A DNA stretch of 64,000 bases from Diphasiastrum complanatum (GCA_029204225.1 CM055112.1:26394795-26458794), one strand, 5' to 3'; positions 38,760 through 52,267 are shown, numbered from the stretch's first letter. Translations and numbers: made by a program. The notes: generated by a model not told the origin, from the letters alone.

Positions 38760-39446
38760 CGACTACCCCTTGCTGTTGTTCTTTGCTTGCAATATCTGGC
38801 AATCTTGAATTTCGTGGTTATTTCGCTTGCAGTAATTGCTTCGGGCCTTTTTTCTTCTTCTGCTTAGTCATGCTCTTGTTGGTGTATAAAGCGTGAGAAT
38901 CAGTTGAGGAACTCGAGGCTTCGTTCCTCCGCGTGTCTTCCTGCAACAACATTGTAATGACTCTCAAAAGAGTCAATTCTGGATGTGTCGTGATGATCAT
39001 CATCCAGCTATCATATGAGCTTGGCAAGCTTGTAAGCAATTGCATCACTACGTCTTGATCGTCTATGACAGATCCGACAGCGGCCATTTGCTTCAGTAGG
39101 TTCTTGAATTGGTTGATGTGATTCTGCAGGGAATCACCATTCACCATCTTGAGGGAGTAAAATTTCTTCTTGAGATGTCCCAAACTTCTTTGGATGTCTA
39201 GGCCTTGGATACATGGCCGATATGGGTATCCAAAATGTTGAGGATTATCAACGTGAAAGCCTTTCCATCCTTCAGCTTCCATCTGGCGATTGCTGTGTCA
39301 TCTGCTTCGGGTTTTCCTTCTGCACCTGTAACAACGTCATACAACTCTTTAGCCATTAGTACAATTTTCATCTTAAATTTCCATAGATAGTAATTTGCTC
39401 CTTCAAGCTTGTCCATGATAGGACTGGCTTTTCCTTGGAAATCCAT
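38760..39446 (-). pseudogene. Element P gag
   Basis: ATG at 39446: MDFQGKASPIMDKLEGANYY, LWKFKMKIVLMAKELYDVVT. After a frameshift near 39240 it continues SLKMVNGDSLQNHINQFKNL, LTSLPSSYDSWMMIITTHP, to the basic stretch TKQKKKKGPKQ. A degraded zinc knuckle (NYCKRNNHEIQDC) follows near 38830 in another frame. It lies 150 bp inside the PBS, the normal gag position. Confidence 0.85.
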
Positions 39447-39605
39447 GTGGAAGATTAGTCGAGGTGATAGGAAGAAAAACTATCAGTGACCTAAGTATGA
39501 AAATCTAGTACTGAATTATAGGACAATAAGACAATTACTCTATCGATTGGTAGAGTCTTGTTACTGTGGAAGCTTATCAGGCTACAGAACGTGGCTCTGA
39601 TACCA

Positions 39606-40664
39606 TGTTGGGAAAATGGTGAAAGAGTGTGTGTGAGTGTGAGTGTGAGGAAGATAACTCGAAAAGAAACGAACATGAAAAGAAGGTGTTCGTGCGCAGC
39701 GAAATGAGCTATCTTACTCTTCCCCTAAGCATGACTACGCCTATCAGACACGAAGAGAACGTTAGTGATTGAAATCATGTTTGATCTGATTACGTAGCCA
39801 AACATTAAGCAAAAAAAATATCATAAAGATAATTTGTCGCGAACAGTTAGACTAATAATAATTCGCTAATAATAGATTACCAGATTGAGCAATAAGAGAG
39901 TCAGATAGAATGTAGAAAAGCATAGCAATATTGACACAAATCTGAACGCAGAGCAAGATAGAGCTGTTATCAGATTAAGTATAGCAAAATTTACATGTCA
40001 ATAATGCTGTCGAGCACAACACAATAGCAGACAAAACCACGTGCTCTACAAAGCTAATCCAATCTATAAGAAGTAATAAACCTATATCTGACAATACAAA
40101 AGAATCAATGCGCAATTCATCTACTTCGTCTATCTCTGATAAGCTCCTGATGCTATTATTTTCACACACGCACTTCGCTTCACTATGCTAATCCGTGGAA
40201 CACACAAAATGGTATTCAATAATACATAATTTTACAGGTGTGCAGATGAAAAAAGTACAAAGTGGATGTGATGTCTGTAGGAGATCGTGGGTGGCTGTTG
40301 TCGTTGTCAAATCTAATTGCACAGTTGCATGGAATGAGCGTGAGAAGGGCGCGACGTCAGCCTTCGCTAAAAATGAACATTGGTCAAGATGCAAAAAATG
40401 TGAAACTCTGACAAATGCCTTAGGATTTGATTTATAGGGTGCCTCTGCTTTTCCTGGGACACCTTCTTTATTTTGTAAGGCAATGTCGTCTTTTTCGCCT
40501 ATTACAAATCACGTGTAAAAACAGAGTGTCGCATTTGTCGCCTTTTTCGTCTGTCTTATTTTACATGTAAATATGTAGACTATGCGATAACATGAGTAAA
40601 AATGTAACAAGAATGGAGGCAGATTAAAATAGAATTTAGGAGAGTAAAGGAGATAAATCCAACA
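39606..40664 (-). repeat. 5' LTR of element P (1,059 bp)
   Basis: Partner of 33143-34221; the PBS complement lies immediately left. CpG sites kept here (e.g. GTGCGCAGCG near 39690) appear as TG/CA in the other copy. Confidence 0.9.
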
Positions 40665-40739
40665 AGAAATAAGTTATGCTTGTGTTGACATGATTTTCAT
40701 GCGACCACCTTTGGTATATCTATAAAAAAAACATCAAAC

Positions 40740-40925
40740 AGGTGCATAATCAAACATATAAATGAGTGTTTGTTTCAGCCACTCCATTTGACTGTGGAGA
40801 ATAGCTAGTGGCATATTATCTAAGAATGCCATGAGCTTTGCAGTAGTCTTTGAATTCAGTCGAAATGAATTCACCAGCACCATCAGTCTGAATTGCCTTG
40901 ATTTTCATGGAAGATTCTCAACTTC
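40740..40925 (-). pseudogene. Copia integrase fragment, - strand
   Basis: On - it reads KIKAIQTDGAGEFISTEFKD, YCKAHGILR, a stop, then YATSYSPQSNGVAE, i.e. the second and third acidic-residue blocks of integrase. It meets an oppositely oriented protease-integrase segment at about 40925. Element P is inserted just beyond its left end. Confidence 0.75.
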
Positions 40926-41790
40926 TTGCTTTTTGCTAAAAATACTTGTATCACTCAGCACATGACCAGTCTCATTGGTTGTTTCGAGCCCTATACACCT
41001 TACATTACCAAGAAATATGCTCACCTTGGCGACAATAGCACACAAGCCATTAAAGGTGAAGGTACTGTAAGATTAAGCTTTGCAAATGATCAGTCTAAGC
41101 TACTTTCTAAAGTCTTGTATGTACCAAATTTATCTACGAATCTACTCTTTGTAAGCAGAATCACAGATCTAGGACATAGAGTAGAATTCGAATGTGATCA
41201 GTGCAAAGTAGTTGATAGAAAAGGCAAGATCCTAGCACTCAAAAAGAGACATGGATACTTGTATAAATTAAGTCATTGCTTTTCTGCCTCTAGTCAGGCA
41301 CTTTGTACTTTTATTCATGCAAATAAAATTACTTTGGCATTATAGACTTGGTCACTTGAATCATGTTGTTGTACAACAAATGTCTAGACAATCTATTGTT
41401 CTTGATCTCGACTATCCTCGTGATAAAGTTGAGTTACCTGTCTGTCAAGACTGTCTAGTTGGTAAACAATCTAGGAAACCATTTAAATCAAGCCATCAGC
41501 ATTTTGCTAGAGGATTGTTAGACATTGTACATTCAGACATTTGTGGCCCGATAAGAATCCTTCGCTGAAGGATTCAAAGTATTTTATAACTTTTATTGAT
41601 GACTTTTCCAGAAGGACTATGGTGTACTTTATAAAGAAGGAATCAAAAGCCTTCGATTGCTTCAGAATCTTCAAGGAGCATGCAGAAAAGGAGACTAAAA
41701 GGACGATCAAGGCCCTAAGGTCAAACAATGATGGAAATTAATATTCTATCGAGTGTAAGGAGTACTGCCAAAGCCAAGGCATCGAACAAC
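40926..41790 (+). pseudogene. Copia protease end and integrase N-half, + strand
   Basis: Protease/linker: STQAIKGEGTVRLSFANDQS, SKVLYVPNLSTNLLFVSRIT. Integrase finger: LLWHYRLGHLNHVVVQQMSR, VCQDCLVGKQSRKPFKSSHQ. Core: LLDIVHSDICGP, then a frameshift near 41560 and KYFITFIDDFSRRTMVYFIK, ALRSNNDGN. It is the complementary half of the - strand fragment at 40740-40925, so one integrase gene has been cut and one half inverted. Confidence 0.85.
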
Positions 41791-42983
41791 AATTCTATTT
41801 AAATTGAAAAACAATCCATATTCATTTCTTGGCTTGCTACAAATGTTGTACCATGCAAGTATGTAGCTCATTAATGCAAAATGTCAAGTTTGGCCTACAT
41901 AGAACTCGAGCTACATGGTTATGTAATATCTAAATTGATATATACAAGTTGCATATAGTTTGTAGACATAGAATTAGCAAAGTCATGCTTGTAGAAACTC
42001 GTGAATACTGTAGCCAAGGGATCTTAGAATTGTGTTTGACTTTTCTAATGAATGCAATAGATCAAGCTTTGATGATGTGTGTTCATCCCAAATTTGTTAC
42101 ACTTTACCTTAAAGCTCCATGAGAAGTTAATAGCACATTTGGAGCCAAATGATGTTAAGCTTGAGCACTACCCTCAAGTGTTAGCATTGCAAGTTCATCT
42201 AGAATGTCTTGTCTATCACCTATGAGTTCCATGACAAGTTTAGGACACCTATGAGCATACGATCTAGATCTAGGTGACATTGAATTTGTATGTAATTATT
42301 TGAGGTGAGTCAATCTTGGTAGAGTAAGTATCAATGAGTTTTAAGAATTGAGTGTTGACTCATAAGTCAAGTGTGAGAAGTCCACTCAAGGCTGACGATA
42401 AGTTTATAGATTGGTCATTATGGCTTTGTGAAGCCCAAAAAACTTAAAGTAAGAATTGCTAGGAGACATAAATGCAAAGATTTTTCATACTGTATCAAAT
42501 TTAGGTAAGGCAAATAACACTTTGGTTTTGTCTCAATCTATAGCAATGGCATGCCTCCAAATAACATGGCGAAGCAGTATGATGTCTGTTTGGCACTTAA
42601 TCTGGTTCATGAAAATGGGGTGCAAGGAATGCAAAGTGAATTTGTGATGAGGGTACTTGCATTCATTAAGTTACATAATTTCTTGCAAGTGATTATTTGG
42701 AAGCGGTTTCGTATCCAATATGTTTCAGCTCAACCATTTCTAACATAAGAAATGAAAATTTTCACTGTTATAGTCTATAGAGATAAGCTCACATAAGTGC
42801 AAATAAAGAAAACGACAGTCATATGTTCCGGTGATTTAACACTACCTTGAAAAGTTCAAAGAATTTGACCGTAGATTTACAATAACTTCCAAGTGTCTTA
42901 TTTCAAACTGCAAAAGTAATGAGTCAAAAGGTGACCAGCTTTAACTTGTCAGATAAGGTGTAATAGTTAGCTTTGAAGTGATA
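41791..42983. other. No supported gene
   Basis: AT-rich sequence with many stops. A short frame near 42456 (LGDINAKIFHTVSNLGKANN) faintly resembles the G-D-x-N-T-K-F-F-H segment of plant LINE reverse transcriptases, but nothing else supports it. Confidence 0.4.
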
Positions 42984-43235
42984 GTTAAAATAGCAATGAT
43001 CGACTTATACAGTGCTTTGTTATTTCGACGGCACCACGTGTGCTTAGTTCTAGAATTATCGGGCTGTCTTTCTTTTACGAGCCCTTTGAGTGTTTTTAAG
43101 TAACTTTATCTTTGTACTTGTATATTGGTTGAATATACAGTTGGATGAGAGTAATCTTGTTGTCTTATCTTGTTGCACTTGACGCTGTGCTGTGGTAATT
43201 GATCTGGTTGGGTGTTTGAACTGTTTATTCTTAAC
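42984..43235 (+). repeat. 5' LTR of element D (252 bp), GTTAA...TTAAC ends
   Basis: Matches 8750-9001 (reverse complement) over its full length, including CCACGTGTGC, ATTATCGGGCTGTC and TACAGTTGGATGAGAGTAAT. The PBS follows after 1 bp, which fixes the right end. Confidence 0.85.
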
Positions 43236-43249
43236 TTGGTATCAGAGTC

Positions 43250-44512
43250 TCTTGGTGGATATAATCATTGGACAAGAACAGAGAGCTGCAAATTCACGAC
43301 GGTTTGTTGGCTAGGAAGCACAAAACGAGTCTGTGGAGATTCATGGAATAGCTTGAAACTGTAAGAAGATTCAGAGGTAGGAATTGTCGGTTGAATCAGA
43401 GGGCAAGCGAAGATTGAAGCTTAAAATGCTTCTGGTGGGTTGCTTGGCATTTGTGATTGGTTTGAATCCAATCGAACACCATTTGAAGAGCGGTTTGGAG
43501 CAGAAGATTGCTTGTTGTAGGGCGACCTCAGAGGGATAGGTAGCTGCTCAAAGAAATTCTTAAGAAGATTAGATAAAGCCCAGAAATATCTTCTTCTTTG
43601 ACAGCTAGGGTTTCAAGTAGAAAAAAAAACATTTCTCTCTCAATATAAATCCTTTTTTGAAGTTGTAAAGAGCCAGAAGTGAGCACCCTGCTGCTGTTGT
43701 GAATGTGTGGAGAGGCTGTGGGCGGCCGCGGACTGTGAAGAGAGGTAGCGTGGAGTTTGTCAAGTGCCATAACCATAGTTTGTGTAAGGAAGCTTGGAGA
43801 TGGCGTGAGGGAGGTCGCGGGCTGAATGCGCGGTCAATCGCACTAACCCTGTAGTGTGTGGAAGGGAGTAGTGTTCTCAAGAAGAGAACTTGATGTGCCT
43901 GGATGATCATGATCATTGGATCCGGAACTATTGTGATCAATGGTTGAAGTTGACTGGCCAAGAAATGATCTAGGCAGTCAGATCTTAGATAACCATTGGA
44001 TCTATTGGATTTCAGCTTGAATTTCACAAGAAGGGGTCTGAAGTGCAAAGTGCATTGCACCTTCATTAAAATTTTCAAACTGAAATAATTGCTGGGTTCC
44101 AAGTTTTTGAAGGGTGAAGTTTCTTCACACTGAAGAAACAGTTCAAAAACTTAAAGTGTCCTTATTTTCACCTCCTTTAGTCTATTTTGGCCAAACGAAA
44201 GGCTATAGCCTCTAAACGAAGGGCACTTTGACTGTACATGCAAGTACGGTATGCCAAAACAGAGTGATTGTCGAGGAGAAAGAGTTCGGAGCATTCCAGA
44301 AGTGATTTCACCATTCTACTGGGCAAGTAGCTGGGAGTTCGTGACATGAAGCATTTCGAAAAGCCATGCCAGTTTGGCTTTCAATTTGGCGAAAGAGCAG
44401 CGGGTGGCCTGGTAAGCCAAAAATTGCAAGTCATTATTTTTTAATTATGACATTACGGTTGGCTTTGGCATACACTTTATAGCCAACAAGTGGAGTGTCA
44501 AGCAGTTTGAAA
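43250..44512 (+). other. Leader of element D
   Basis: Non-coding. Its last ~150 bp (CCAGTTTGGCTTTCAATTTG, GGTGGCCTGGTAAGCCAAAA, TTGGCTTTGGCATACAC) recur inverted upstream of element E gag (60490-60632). Confidence 0.7.
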
Positions 44513-45560
44513 ATGGCAAACATCAATGAGGCAATTTTGGGCGATGCAAGCAAACTTGATGGGGCTTCTAACTACAACATCTGGAAATTCAAAATGAAGA
44601 GCATTTTGATGGAGAAAGAATTATGGGAGATCGTGATAGGTATTGAAGTCCGGCCAAATACCACTCCAGTGACATGAGGGCCTTTGATAAAAAGGCATAG
44701 AGAGCATTGTCCTTGATCAATCTTTCAGTGAAAGACCATGTGATCACTTATATAAGTGATGCCACGACGGCTAGGGGAGCTTGGGAAGCTCTTAGAATGC
44801 AATTTCAAACTTGCAATCCAGCTCAGGCCATGTTCTTGAAGTCAAGATTGAACGCAGTTAGGATGGAAGAAGGTGAATCGGTGGGATCTTTCTTCACCAG
44901 GATAAAGGAGCTGAGAGATCAACTTGTGGCAATTCGAGAACAATCGGGGATGTTGAATTGGTACATACCACTATGAGCAGTGTCTCGGAAGGATTACAGA
45001 TGTTTGTAAGCAGCATTGCTTCAAGGGAGAGATTGCCTACTTTTGAAGACTTCCACGGAATCATGTTGTAGGAAGAGCAGCGCCACGAAGTGATTAAGTC
45101 AAGGCAAAGCCTACAGGGGGATGAAGCCTTGCTTGCTAAAGGCAAGCAGAAAGGATGGAAAAGGATTCCCAAGAAATCCAAGGATGATGATGACGAGGGA
45201 GAATCATCATCAAAGACGAAAAAGAAAAAGAAAGGCAAATGTTACTATTGCCACAAACCGGGTCATTGGGCACGCGAGTGTTACAAGAAGAAAGCGGACA
45301 TAAAGGCGGGAAAAGTGAAACAACAAGGCAACATTGTCGAAGATGATGGAGAAGATGATGAGGCAAGTGTCTTCTCATCGGCATTGGCATCCCAGGTTGA
45401 TGATGGTGCCAGATGGTTCATAGATTCAGGTGCCACAAGGCATATGACCAAGAAACATGATTGGTTTGAGAAATTCTCACCAATCCATGATGGGGATAAG
45501 GTCACTCAAGCCAATGGGAGGGATGCACCTTTGCAGTTTCCTAATGAGACCACTTTAAAC
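44513..45560 (+). pseudogene. Element D gag, zinc knuckle and protease start
   Basis: ATG at 44513: MANINEAILGDASKLDGASN, IWKFKMKSILMEKELWEIVI. A frameshift lies near 44675 and another near 44960. Gag continues SINLSVKDH-like, SRLNAVRMEEGESVGSFFTR, then KGWKRIPKKSKDDDDEGESS. The knuckle is CYYCHKPGHWAREC, and the protease starts RWFIDSGATRHMTKKHDWFE. The frame is cut by an insertion/replacement at about 45530-45800 that removes the middle of protease. Confidence 0.88.
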
Positions 45561-45800
45561 ATATAAAGAATAAAGAAGTTGCCAATTAGACATCTTCCAA
45601 CCCTAATTCTAAAAAACCAAAACGCAATACTAAGAATCATCAAGGTGGCAAGAAGGTCCTCAAGAAAGCTTGCAATGAAAAGGTGCATTCTAACTTCTGA
45701 CTACCATGTTGATAATCATGAATAACCTGGTATTTCAAGTTAACTGGTTCTACGATTTTAAGGATTTTGCCACGTGAAAGCTACGTCAATTTGACATAGA
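45561..45800 (+). other. Foreign or scrambled segment within element D protease
   Basis: Element E has a continuous reading here (GVGNVLVQFPNGKIKNIPNV), but D has ~250 bp of unrelated AT-rich sequence between QFPNETTLNI and LDSKKSLLYVGV. Source not recognised. Confidence 0.5.
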
Positions 45801-45804
45801 TCTA

Positions 45805-47451
45805 ATGTGCTTTATGTTCTTGGACTCAAAAAAGAGTTTGCTTTATGTTGGAGTAATGGCAAATCAACATCTTAAGGTTGAATTTGTCAAGGATGGATGC
45901 CTAATGAGGGATATGAACCACAACCATAAAGTGGTGGCGAAAGGTTATAGAGATAGTAACTGTGGCCTTTATAAATTGGATGCTACAAAACCAGGAGAAT
46001 ATGGTTTGGCTATCTCAACAGCATCTGAATTTGAGTTGTGGCACAAAAGACTTGGTCACTTGAACTATGGGAGCTTGAGATTGATGGCGAAGTTGAAAAT
46101 GGTAATAGAGTTTCTGGCATTGCAGGATGATCATCACACAATATGTGAAGGATGCGTCATGAGAAAGCATCACAGGGAGACATTCAAGAAAGGTGGAGCT
46201 GCAAGAGCTAAGAAACTGCTGGAACTTATTCACAGCGACTTGTGCGGCCCAATGAAGACCATGTCGTTGGAGAAAGCATATTATTTTATGACTTTCATAG
46301 ATGATTACTCTAGGAAGACATGGATTTATTTCTTGAAGAAGAAATCTGACGCTTTTGCTTGCTTCAAGGAGTTCAAGACTTTAGTAGAGAACCAACTGGA
46401 TGCACACATCAAAGTGCTAAGATCTGATAGAGGGGGAAAATACAAATCTGATGATTTTGAGGACTTTTGCAAAGAACACGGCATCAAAAGACAATTCACA
46501 CAATCACGTACGCCACATGGTAATGGTGTAGCTGAAAGAAAGAACAGGACTATTATGGAGAGTGCACGCTCCATGATGAAGCAAATGGGCTTGACCGATT
46601 CACTTTGGTCGAAAGCATGCAGTGCGGCAACATTCTTGCAAAATAGGAGCCCTACAATTGCGGTTCCAAATGTGACTCCCGAAGAAGCATTTACAGGAAT
46701 AAAGCCAAAAATCGACAAGTTTCGTGTCATTGGATGTAGGGCTTATGTACATGTGCCAAAGGAGGAGCGAAAGAAACTTGATGCAAAAGCAATCAAGTGT
46801 ATCTTCGTCGGTTATGATAAGAGGACGAAGGCGTACAAGTATTTTGATCCTGTAATGAACAAGATTCGCATTAGCAAAGATGTGATCTTTGATGAGACGC
46901 ATAGGTATGAAGATGAAAACCATGCAAGTGGTGGAAGCATCAAAAGACTTCCCACAATTGAAGACGCTCCACAAGATGATGCACGTGAAGATGAAAGTCA
47001 AGAGGGCGAGTACGAGAGGACATCACCTATTCAAGAGCCTAGGGGAAGGTACTTGCCAATAGGAGCAATAAAGGAGAAACCGATTGGAAGTAAGAGACAT
47101 GACTTGGACACTCCTTGGGATACATACTCTCCACATAGTGTATCACCTGAATCTAAGATACCGAAATGGTATGAGAAGATCATGAAGGACGCAAAGCTGA
47201 ATCAACCAGGATCTAGCACACAAGGAGAAGTGAGAAGATCAACGCAGGAAAGGAAGTCTCTCGATCATTATCATGTGAACTATGCCCTAATGAGTGACAT
47301 TTTGAAGTGTCGAGAGCCATCAACCTTTGATGAGACAAAATATCACAAAGAGTGGCAAAAGGCAATGGAGGATGAGATGGAATCCATCCACAGGCATGAT
47401 ACATGGGAGTTGGTTGATCTACCACTTGGAAAGAAACCCATTGACAACTAG
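45805..47451 (+). pseudogene. Element D integrase, long intact frame
   Basis: The 548-codon frame includes KKSLLYVGVMANQHLKVEFV, the finger ELWHKRLGHLNYGSLRLMAK...CEGCVMRKHHRETFKK, the core LELIHSDLCGPM, YFMTFIDDYSRKTWIYFLKK, LRSDRGGKYKSDDFEDFCKE and TPHGNGVAERKNRTIMESAR. The C-terminal part has GCRAYVHVPKEERKKLDAKA, KCIFVGYDKRTKAYKYFDP, a linker, and the RT start EWQKAMEDEMESIHRHDTWE. The usual GGEY appears as GGKY, i.e. a catalytic-region substitution. It ends with a stop where NKWVYK should follow. Confidence 0.9.
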
Positions 47452-47670
47452 AACAAAGTTTCATGCGGATGGCATGATAGCAAAGCATAAGTCATGCCTA
47501 GTAGTGAAGGGTTATGAGCAAAGTTAAGGAATTGACTATGAAGAGACATTTGCTCCAGTGGCTAAGTGGATTACACTATGCCTTATCATTGCCCTAGCAT
47601 CTCATTTTTGGTGGAAGATCCATCAAATGGATGTGAAGTCCGCATTTTTGAATGGTAGTTTGTGAATCAT
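47452..47670 (+). pseudogene. Element D RT N-terminal part
   Basis: After a small deletion the frame gives TKFHADGMIAKHKSCLVVKG, YEQS, a stop, GIDYEETFAPVAKW, and ends HQMDVKSAFLNGSL followed by a stop. No palm catalytic motif remains; the element is truncated here. Confidence 0.8.
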
Positions 47671-48470
47671 CATGTATGACGATCCTCCTCCAATGACATC
47701 CATCGTCTGATTCTTTGTCAAAGTGGATGGTAGTAGCAGAGCTTGAAACCATGGCTCGTTGGTTAGTTGGCTTCGTAATCCACTTATCAAAATCGATCTT
47801 AATTACGATTCTGCAGCACGATACGATTTTGTCCCCAGTCGTGAAGAGCCTGTGACGTTTGGAGCCATGGTCTACCTAGTTGGACACTATAGGACTAGGG
47901 AAAATCAGACAAATCAAACATGAAACAAATTTCAGCTACTTTGGTATGCACTTCATTAGCTATGCCCAATGATTTCACACTAGATTGGTCAATTAGTCGA
48001 ATCATAAAAGGAGCGCTCACCATGCGAGTGAGTTTTCATTCATGGTAAAGTTTGGAGGATTTGATGTTCACTCCTGATCCTCCGTCGACTATGGCTAATT
48101 CTTTCAGAAACCCATGATGCGTGATCGGGATGGTCACGTGTTTGGCATCCTTCTCCCAACCTACATCTACTTGGTGGACTGGTTGCAATTTCTCTACTTC
48201 CTCATCTGGCACCAAATTTGTAGGGTGCACTTCTGATTTTTCACTACCTGGTCCATCTATATAAGTTTTCAATCCTTCCCAAAGGGTCGGATGCGTTTTG
48301 AGTAAGGTGTCTAAGGGCATTCTAACATCACTTCTCAACAGATCGACTAGGACAGCGGTGTGGTCTTTTTTCTCTTCCTTGCTATGGAAAGGGACTTCAA
48401 AGCCAGAATGATCATTTGCATTCTGACCGGTTTCATGGATGAACTATAGTAACATCTTTATGGACTCAAG
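47671..48470 (-). pseudogene. Ty3/gypsy fragment with protease-like segment
   Basis: On -, 48338-48036 reads ...EEVEKLQPVHQVDVGWEKDA, VTIPITHHGFLKELAIVDGG, SGVNIKSSKLY. The IVDGGSGVNI block resembles the active-site loop of Tat-type gypsy proteases (D-G/S-G). Flanking sequence to 47680 continues on - but with stops. It separates two copia fragments (D and the next). Confidence 0.5.
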
Positions 48471-48477
48471 CAAGCAC

Positions 48478-49550
48478 CAAGAGCATGGTACTCTAGGTTG
48501 CATTCCTATCTTATTTCCATTGGATTTGTTGTAAGTTCTTATGAACCATCGTTGTACTACAAATGTAATGATGGAAAGATCATTATCTTAGTTTTATATG
48601 TTGATGACATTATACTCACAAGAAATGATCTAGATGGCATTAAGAATGTAAAAGTTTCCTTGTCTAGTGAATTTAAGATGGTAGATCTAGGACTTTTTAA
48701 AGTTATACTTGGAATAAAAGTCACTAGAAGTAATGATTTTACCTTCATATGTCAATCTAAGTATGCTAGATCAATCTTAGCAAGATTTGGCATGATTGAT
48801 TGTAAAGGAGTTGAAACTCCTATGGAACTAAGGAAAGTGATGAAGCATCCTTTGAGGACATCACTACCTATAGAATGCTTATTGGTTCCTTGATATACTT
48901 AAGTATCACTAGACTAGATCTTAGTTTTTGTGCTGGCAAGTTGAGTCAATATATGCAAAGTCCATTAATATGTCATTGGAAAGGAGCAAAAAGGGTGTTA
49001 AGGTACATCTCGGCTACAAAAGACTTTGTCATAGTTTATGAAAGGACTAATATTTGTTTGAGAGCATATTCGGACTCAAGTTTTGCGGGTGACAAGATGG
49101 ATAGAAGATCCATAAGTGCATTTGCTACATTCTTATGTGGAGGAGTTATATCTTGGCTTTCCAAAAAGCAAGATACCATCTCTCTTTCATCAACAGAATC
49201 TGAATATAAAGCTATGACAACAACAACAAAGGAAATTCTTTGGCTTAAAAGGCTTTTGGAGGAGCTACATGTGATCAAGGATGAAGACATTCCATGCATA
49301 TATTGTAGTAATCAAGTAGCTTAACAACTTGCAAACAATCCAGTCTTCCATGCTCGAACAAAGCACATCGAGATTTCACATCATTTCGTGAGGGAGAAAG
49401 TGCAAGCAAAGGAGATCAAGCTTATTCATGTTTCATCATTAGATTGCATTGTTGATATACTCACCAAGGCATTGCCTAAAGATCCATTTATAAAATTAAG
49501 ATTGGCTCTTGGAGTTATAGATAGATCTATGCTAGATTTACCAAGCTAGA
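48478..49550 (+). pseudogene. Copia RT C-terminus and RNase H
   Basis: Starts YGLKQAPRAWYSRLHSYL, then KIIILVLYVDDIILTRNDLD (YVDD near 48600), GLFKVILGIKVTRSNDFTFI and RFGMIDCKGVETPM. A frameshift near 48880 leads to LIGSLIYLSITRLDLSFCAG, AYSDSSFAGDKMDRRSISAF and SLSSTESEYKAM. A TAA at 49322 interrupts, followed by QLANNPVFHARTKHIEISHH, REKVQAKEIKLIHVSSLDC and TKALPKDPFIKLRLALGVI to 49548. It is a different lineage from D. Confidence 0.9.
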
Positions 49551-49561
49551 TTTTTGAGGAG

Positions 49562-50300
49562 TGTGGAAATGCAAAAATAAGCTTGGTAGAGGCCAAAATC
49601 TTGTATATAGGATGATTACATATGTGTGGATCTTGTTTCCACATGTGAAAATAGTGTACTTGTCATGTACCATAATCATATAGGCTGTACATATGATTTA
49701 ATTCAAGTTCTAGTGGCTAAAAAGGCCAAAAACTAGTTTTCTAGACATATGACACATGGCATCAATCTATTGATTGCATGAGCCAAATCCTTTGGTTAGG
49801 TGTCACATCCCATGTGTAGAGGACAGCTCACATGTGTGGAATAAGCTGAAGTAGATGAATTTTGACTTCTAGAAGATTTTCAAGTAGATCTCCATATAGA
49901 AGGAAAATGGACCAAAAGTGCTCAAAATAGAAGGTTTTGTCCAAGTATCAGTTTTGCATGATGAATCATCATATGACAAAGCACCTTCACACATGTGGGA
50001 TCAAAGGAATGATCAGTACCATGAGCTCCCACTTATTGTATATAGATAGAGCCACATTTGGCCATAATCATTGTGAGACACCAATCTTGGTTTTGGAAGC
50101 AATTTTGAGTGATTCTCTCCATTTGTCTACATTTGTTTTGATTGTTTTGAGGTTCTATCAATGTGTACTTGATTTTCAAGTTGGATTCCGTACTCAGACA
50201 GGGTTTCACACGTGGGAAACCAGAAAGTACACCTACCTTCAATTAATGATTGTTCTTGTTAGGATTTTGTGTCTAGAATTGATCTAGATTGATCTTAATC
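49562..50300 (+). repeat. Probable 3' LTR after the copia RNase H
   Basis: TTTTTGAGGAG is followed by TGTGGAAATGCAAAAATAAG at 49562, where the 3' LTR should start. Several ACACATGTG/CACACGTGGG variants occur (near 49650, 49820, 49990, 50204-50219 with TTTCACACGTGGGAAA). The right end is not defined because no partner copy is present. Confidence 0.55.
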
Positions 50301-51169
50301 TCAAGTAGATTGATAGATCAAGTAATCTGACAACCAATCCCTCTTGAGGATCAAATTAGGATCCACTCTTGGTCCTTTTTGTACTTGTTGCACACAAGAT
50401 AATTTGAGGAGAACCCTTCCTTCGAGACAACGTGGGTGTCATTATACGCAGAAAATTTTCACTATTTATGAAGTGATATAGTCGAACTGAGTAGAAACCA
50501 ACTAAATTCTGTATTTAGAATCATTATTAGTCACCTAGAATGGAATATATTTGTAAAGAGACACCTTACCTTTTGAGCATAGGTGATGCTCGCAAAATCT
50601 GAAAACTGTTTGGAAAACTCATACCTGGATGATTGTAGCAGTGGTTTCTTGTGAGGATGCCATGTTGTGCTCTTGCCTTCCTTAGACTTTAACCGTTCAT
50701 AACGTTATTGTCAGTTACTGTGAAAGTGATAGTAAGTACGTTAAGGAGAGCCTACCACTCATTGCTTATACAAGTCTAAAGTGAATGGTTTAATGTGCAT
50801 ACCTGTGCAAACCCTTATAGCTTTATGGTTCGAAACTGAACCTAATCAAAAATGAAGATAATAGTATTATTTGATGCTACAGAGAGGGCAAGTTTTATTT
50901 GTTAGTGCTTAAACATAGTAGTATTCCCTTTGAAATAGCAGTCATTCAAAAGTGTGATAGCAAAATAGGTTACAACATGAGTTGTATCTTTAGTATAATA
51001 GCATTATACTACAATAACTTCGTCTCTGGAGTATGTATGTAACCTTTCATTACTTATGGAACAACCACACGTTCATGCTGTCCTTTGAAGGATAGTAAAG
51101 CATATTGTAAACTATAGCTATCAAACCAAACTATCATCCTTTCATATCTATGATAAGGAGTTTGAATCC
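50301..51169. other. No supported gene
   Basis: AT-rich, stop-rich sequence without recognisable coding or repeat boundaries; possibly the outer part of the gypsy LTR that follows. Confidence 0.4.

Positions 51170-52267
<1,098 letters not shown>

Larger units (their letters stand above)
33143..40664 (-). mobile_element. Copia element P, 7.5 kb, scrambled interior
   Basis: LTRs are at 33143-34221 and 39606-40664 (TGTTGGGAAAA ... AACA) with a perfect target duplication AGAAA (33138-33142 and 40665-40669). The PBS complement GGCTCTGATACCA is at 39593-39605; the PPT on - is AAGGGGGG (about 34224-34231). The LTRs differ at many sites, largely C/T and G/A, so it is much older than element I. On - the order is gag (39446-38760), then foreign or inverted pieces (38723-36473), then integrase C-terminus, RT and RNase H (36470-34229). 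Confidence 0.9.
42984..47670 (+). mobile_element. Copia element D, 5' LTR to RT, truncated at 3' end
   Basis: 5' LTR 42984-43235, PBS TGGTATCAGAGTC (43237-43249), 1.26 kb leader, gag, protease, integrase and the first part of RT. It stops at 47670, where gypsy sequence takes over; no 3' LTR is present. Elements C, E and F are from the same family. Confidence 0.85.

Noticed and set aside
42456-42748. LINE reverse-transcriptase fragment
   Set aside because: Only one short GDINAKIFHTV-like phrase resembles the family; no endonuclease or RT catalytic motif nearby.
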